Assembly (NCBI RefSeq): GCF_026212465.1 | Contig: NC_080058.1 | Span: forward strand, 17,400,718-17,464,717 | Source: Amaranthus tricolor | Taxonomy: Eukaryota > Streptophyta > Magnoliopsida > Caryophyllales > Amaranthaceae | Length of the DNA: 64,000 nt | Direction: 5' to 3' | Shown: positions 60,378-64,000 of the stretch, one piece after another | Layout: each line of letters starts with the position of its first letter | How positions within the stretch are numbered: position 1 is the stretch's first letter | Position numbers and translations under genes: made by a program | Notes under the pieces: generated by a model | Databases searched by the model: none | What the model was told of the DNA's origin: nothing | The model's input: only the letters and a program-made list of their open reading frames with translations

Positions 60378-63248
60378 GCCGTTGAAACAGCCCAAACCAG
60401 TGAAAACAGTATAATAATATTGTCCAGTAAATACATCGGAAGACTTACAGATGTTTGGACTGAATCTGACCTATGATCCGATGATCATAGCAACTAATAT
60501 CAGAGTTAACGAAAACTTTTTACAAACTTAACTTAAATTTAGTTATTTACAAAATATATCTAGAACTTTAAAGTCTTAATTTACAATACCAAAATAAGAA
60601 AGCGTTTACATCACCAACAGTCAAAAAAGGGAGAGATGACAAAATGAAATCCTTGCCGCGCATATAGCACATAATATTTATAGTCATCACCTCCATAACG
60701 AAGCTAACCTGAAAAGAATAATGGATCTACTCCTGTAAGAGTATGCCCCATCGAGAGCAATCAATAATAATAATTATTGAGTAACCCAACAAACAATGCC
60801 ACATTTAAATAAGAAAATCATTTAAAAATTTATATTTTAATCCTTTGCTCATTTAGGTAAATCCCCTTTCTTTTTTTTCAATCAAATTCTTTCAATCAAC
60901 TTTTTTTTGGCGACACAAAAAGTATATTACATCACAGTGTAATATTTAAGGTTAAAGAACAATTTGAGGTAAATTCCTCACAAAAGACACAATATTTGTC
61001 AACCATCAAAACAATACGTACGACAGTATTTTAAAATATAATATAAAAATAATACGAAAACAGGGAATATTCAGTGACCGCCAAAAGTAGGCTTGATCTA
61101 ACATTCTGGTAAATGGGTGATCGTCATCACCTAAAATGGCTCTTGCAAGAACTAAACGGGATCGAGGGCTCGAGGCCGATCCTAAAAGGGTACCTGCAAT
61201 CAAGCTCTAGGGTTTTCACACAAAACCGAATACATAATATCCATTGTCTAATTCCCAAAACGACAAACATTTGTAATGTTTAATACTTTATACAAAACTT
61301 TAGGTAAAACATGCTTTTGTAATCTCTAAATATAATGTTAACATACTTTATTTCATTAAACATAATTTCCGTAACATGGTAAAATTTATTAAAATCGTTT
61401 TACAAAACTAATAATATTTTTATGTAAACAAAATAATCAATGATTAGCTAGAATACCAATCGACTCATCATCAACAACACATGTAGGAGCTGGAGTTACT
61501 ATCAATCGAGTTTAACCAATCTATACCCCAATCTTAAGTTCGAATACCCATTTTGATTTAAACCCAAATAATATCAACTAATCAAATAAGAACCCATAAC
61601 TCAGCAATACCTATCCATAAAACCCAATTGAAGAACGAATAATAACTCTAGACACATTATAAAAGGAATACTCAATTACTTTCCAAACTAGATCAATTCC
61701 AAAATCATTCTTTCATCACCGAAACAACGTAATTCCTTCTGCACCTATAATCTTTCTTAATTTCATGAAATTATAACTAACCTTTAAATCATAACTTATG
61801 TACTCCATAACCGATTCCTGAGTCAATTCCGAATGCAAAATTGATAACACTTTCTTCAATTAAATCCAAATCCAAGAATCAATCACTAAACTAAATTAAT
61901 CACATCTATTATAGATTTAAATATCAATCCCAAGTTAATACTAATGTTTACACATCCACCCAAGCAATATTCAAGCTTAGTAACAACATTGAACTCTTTT
62001 AACCACTTTTATGAAGATATAGGCTCACTCAAAGGCTTATAAATAAAATTCCAATTAATATTTTTGAGTAATTCCAATTGGATGACAAAATGGACTTCCG
62101 TGCGGTCGTAACGACTATAAATTTGTCTAAATCTCAATCCGAACAAAGAAGATATCGCATTTTCAAAATGAGGTATAAAACTGCTAGCTACTCGCGAGCC
62201 GCGACCAAACTACTCTTCATTCCAGAAACTTTTCTGAAAAAGACAGAAACTTTAACGAAGGGACTCGCGAGCCGCGACCAAACTCGCGAACCGCGAATTT
62301 CAAATTTTCTCGATCTAGAAACTTGTTTTCAGTTGTTTCACTCAGAAAAACAAAGTGTCCATTTGATTGACGAAAACCCAAAGTTTTAACAATACATTTT
62401 ATACACTTAAAAAGTTCTAAGCACTTTGAAACATTCAATTTGTACTTATTTAACAAAGTTTTTGGATTACCTCTATGAGCAATCTTCAATCACCACAACA
62501 AAATCAGAAATCCAATCATCCGAAACAAGCTAACTTGATAAAGACATTTAATGGTTATTTCTATCACCACACCAAAGAGATTCTACTAATTACCCTAACA
62601 ATCAAACACATAAATGTCAATTAAAGGTTTATCTAACCCTTACATTAACATGCACATAGAAGAAAATGAGGGTGAGTTAGTTTAAAACTTACTTTCCAAC
62701 ACAAAAGAGAAAGGATGATGATGAAGATACTATCTACTTGGGCTCTTCTAATTCAAGAACATCTAAAACAATCCAAGGTGAACTTTAATTAGGCTTCATA
62801 CTCCATATAAATTTTTTAGAGATTGAAATTGAGCTTCAAGAAGCTTCCTATGAGATAGGGGTTTTCTATAGTAAGAAGATACTACTAAGCTCTTGAGGAT
62901 TTTTGAAACTATGAGAGAAAGAAGGTGGAATTATGGTTTTTAAGTTGCTTGCTCACTTAAAGAAGGGAAAATTCTGAATTTGGGTTTACTTATACACTTG
63001 GAGAAGGTGCAAATTCAGAAATTTGGCTTTAGGAGTGAGGGGAATGAATACACATGTATATGAAGAAAGAAAGGGGTAGAGTATTGGGTGATTATAGATT
63101 AAGGTGGCATCACTTACCCATTCAATAAGCTTAGGTGTATAAAAATACCCGTATCTTTGTCGTATAATTTATTTGAAAACAACAAACTCATTTTACTTAT
63201 TAAAATAATGATTTTTAATGAAGACGTTTTTGTAACTGTTTCAGCCGT
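60378..63248 (-). mobile_element. Solo LTR, ~2.9 kb, with 5-bp target duplication
   Basis: The LTR is 60383-63243. The plus strand begins TGAAACAGCCC and ends AACTGTTTCA. GCCGT stands on both sides (60378-60382 and 63244-63248). The ends are similar in both orientations; minus is preferred because GGGCTGTTTCA and the interior GTTAGCTTCGTTATGGAGG and TTGCAGGTACCC resemble known gypsy LTR 3' parts. Two copies of CTCGCGAGCCGCGACCAAACT (about 62191 and 62265) add a CpG-rich patch. No ORF is credible. It sits in the integrase of the gypsy remnant to its right. Confidence 0.82.
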
Positions 63249-64000
63249 GCACTTGTGGTATTACTATTGAAGGACGTAAAGTCCGGATCACTAACTGTTC
63301 TATCTTCTGGCAAGACATAGGAATGAAACGTGTGGATTTTATCAAGCGATCCACTATCTCGCCATATGACATTCGAGGCAACCCTACAATGAAGACCATT
63401 GATATAACATCCCATTTCCACACCAAAATCTTCAAATATGAAGTAAACCACCCGACCGTGTATGTTCACTTTTAACCTTTTGACAGATCAAACAATGAGA
63501 AACATACTCAGTGATGCCCTCTTCATTCAAAATACGTTCTTTCAAAGATGATTCCCCCATCGGCAAACACCATCGGCCTTTGAACCTCAATCCCCCGTCT
63601 CATGGATAAAGAACCCTCGGCTTTACCCTCACAAGCCTCCTCCTTCAACTTTATTAGTTTGGGGTCCTTATCTTGTGAACACAAAATTTCTGCGAAGATT
63701 CAAGGCTATATAACCAAAGCACTCAGACGATTTTTCAATTTGCCCTCCAGTATGACCTCCAAATCTAGCTTAACAAAATCCAGATTTAACTACTCAACCC
63801 CACTCAAAACAGCTAAGGAATGACTAGATTTCTTGCTCAAAGCATCAACAATCAGATACGCCTGCCCCTCATGACAATTAAACTCAAAATCGTAATAAGT
63901 CAACAATTCCAACCACCGATGATGCTGCATGTTAAGGTCATTCTCGATATAGAGATATTTCAAACTCTGAAAATCGGTGTATATCTTATACTTGATTCCG
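63249..64000 (-). pseudogene. pol: Degenerate gypsy pol (RNase H to integrase), runs off the window
   Basis: On the minus strand from 64000: YKIYTDFQSLKYLYIENDLN and LLTYYDFEFNCHEGQAYLIV (RNase H end), stops, then a shortened integrase zinc-finger part ([20 protein letters not shown]) lacking its histidine half, then WKWDVISMVFIVGLPR with the first catalytic aspartate replaced by valine, and IVDRLIKSTRFIPMSC. It ends at PQVHG by the solo LTR. It is the same lineage as the pol at 8641-12040 but much older. Upstream domains lie beyond 64000. Confidence 0.85.

Overview
The window is nuclear DNA of a flowering plant, probably a eudicot. It is AT-rich, with long introns carrying plant-type splice sites. 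It is packed with LTR retrotransposons of the Tekay-type chromovirus and Athila/Tat lineages. I cannot name the species. No rRNA, tRNA or CRISPR array was found.

Layout. 1-1689 holds a TRIM-like element and the edge of a copia-type LTR. 1690-3802 is the LTR plus primer-binding site of one gypsy element, followed at 3838-12888 by a second, recent, coding-size Tekay-type gypsy element with an extra acidic ORF ahead of gag and a truncated 3' LTR. 14012-35074 (minus strand) is the one apparently intact host gene, a neurochondrin-like protein in 16 exons that I could join in phase over 617 codons. Its introns hold a solo LTR (29688-30546) and an unusual inverted-LTR composite retroelement (15159-18980). 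Just upstream lies an isolated first-exon fragment of the 26S proteasome subunit RPN8 (35996-36158).

36677-46561 contains a MITE-like element with internal tandem repeats, Athila/Tat and gypsy LTR pieces, the 5' half of a broken PORR-domain gene (41009-41852), and the 3' half of an Athila element with its env-like ORF and 3' LTR. The 3' half of the PORR gene lies at 48123-48527 in the opposite orientation. The two halves share a perfect 55-bp inverted duplication, the expected footprint of an inversion made through staggered breaks. 48528-58100 is Athila-like sequence interrupted by a second, internally deleted Athila element in minus orientation (49457-56390, 5-bp target duplication). 58100-64000 holds LTR fragments, a 2.9-kb solo LTR with a perfect target duplication, and the degenerate pol of another gypsy element that leaves the window.

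How parts work together: the retroelements carry their own replication signals (tRNA-type primer sites, polypurine tracts, gag/pol), but every coding copy seen is broken. The host content is one probable housekeeping gene (neurochondrin-like) and two gene remnants (RPN8, PORR). The strongest unusual observations are the composite integrated through two identical LTR ends, the PORR-splitting inversion, and the extra ORF with a SUMO-interaction-like motif in the gypsy element. Splice and element boundaries were read by eye and may be off by a base or two.
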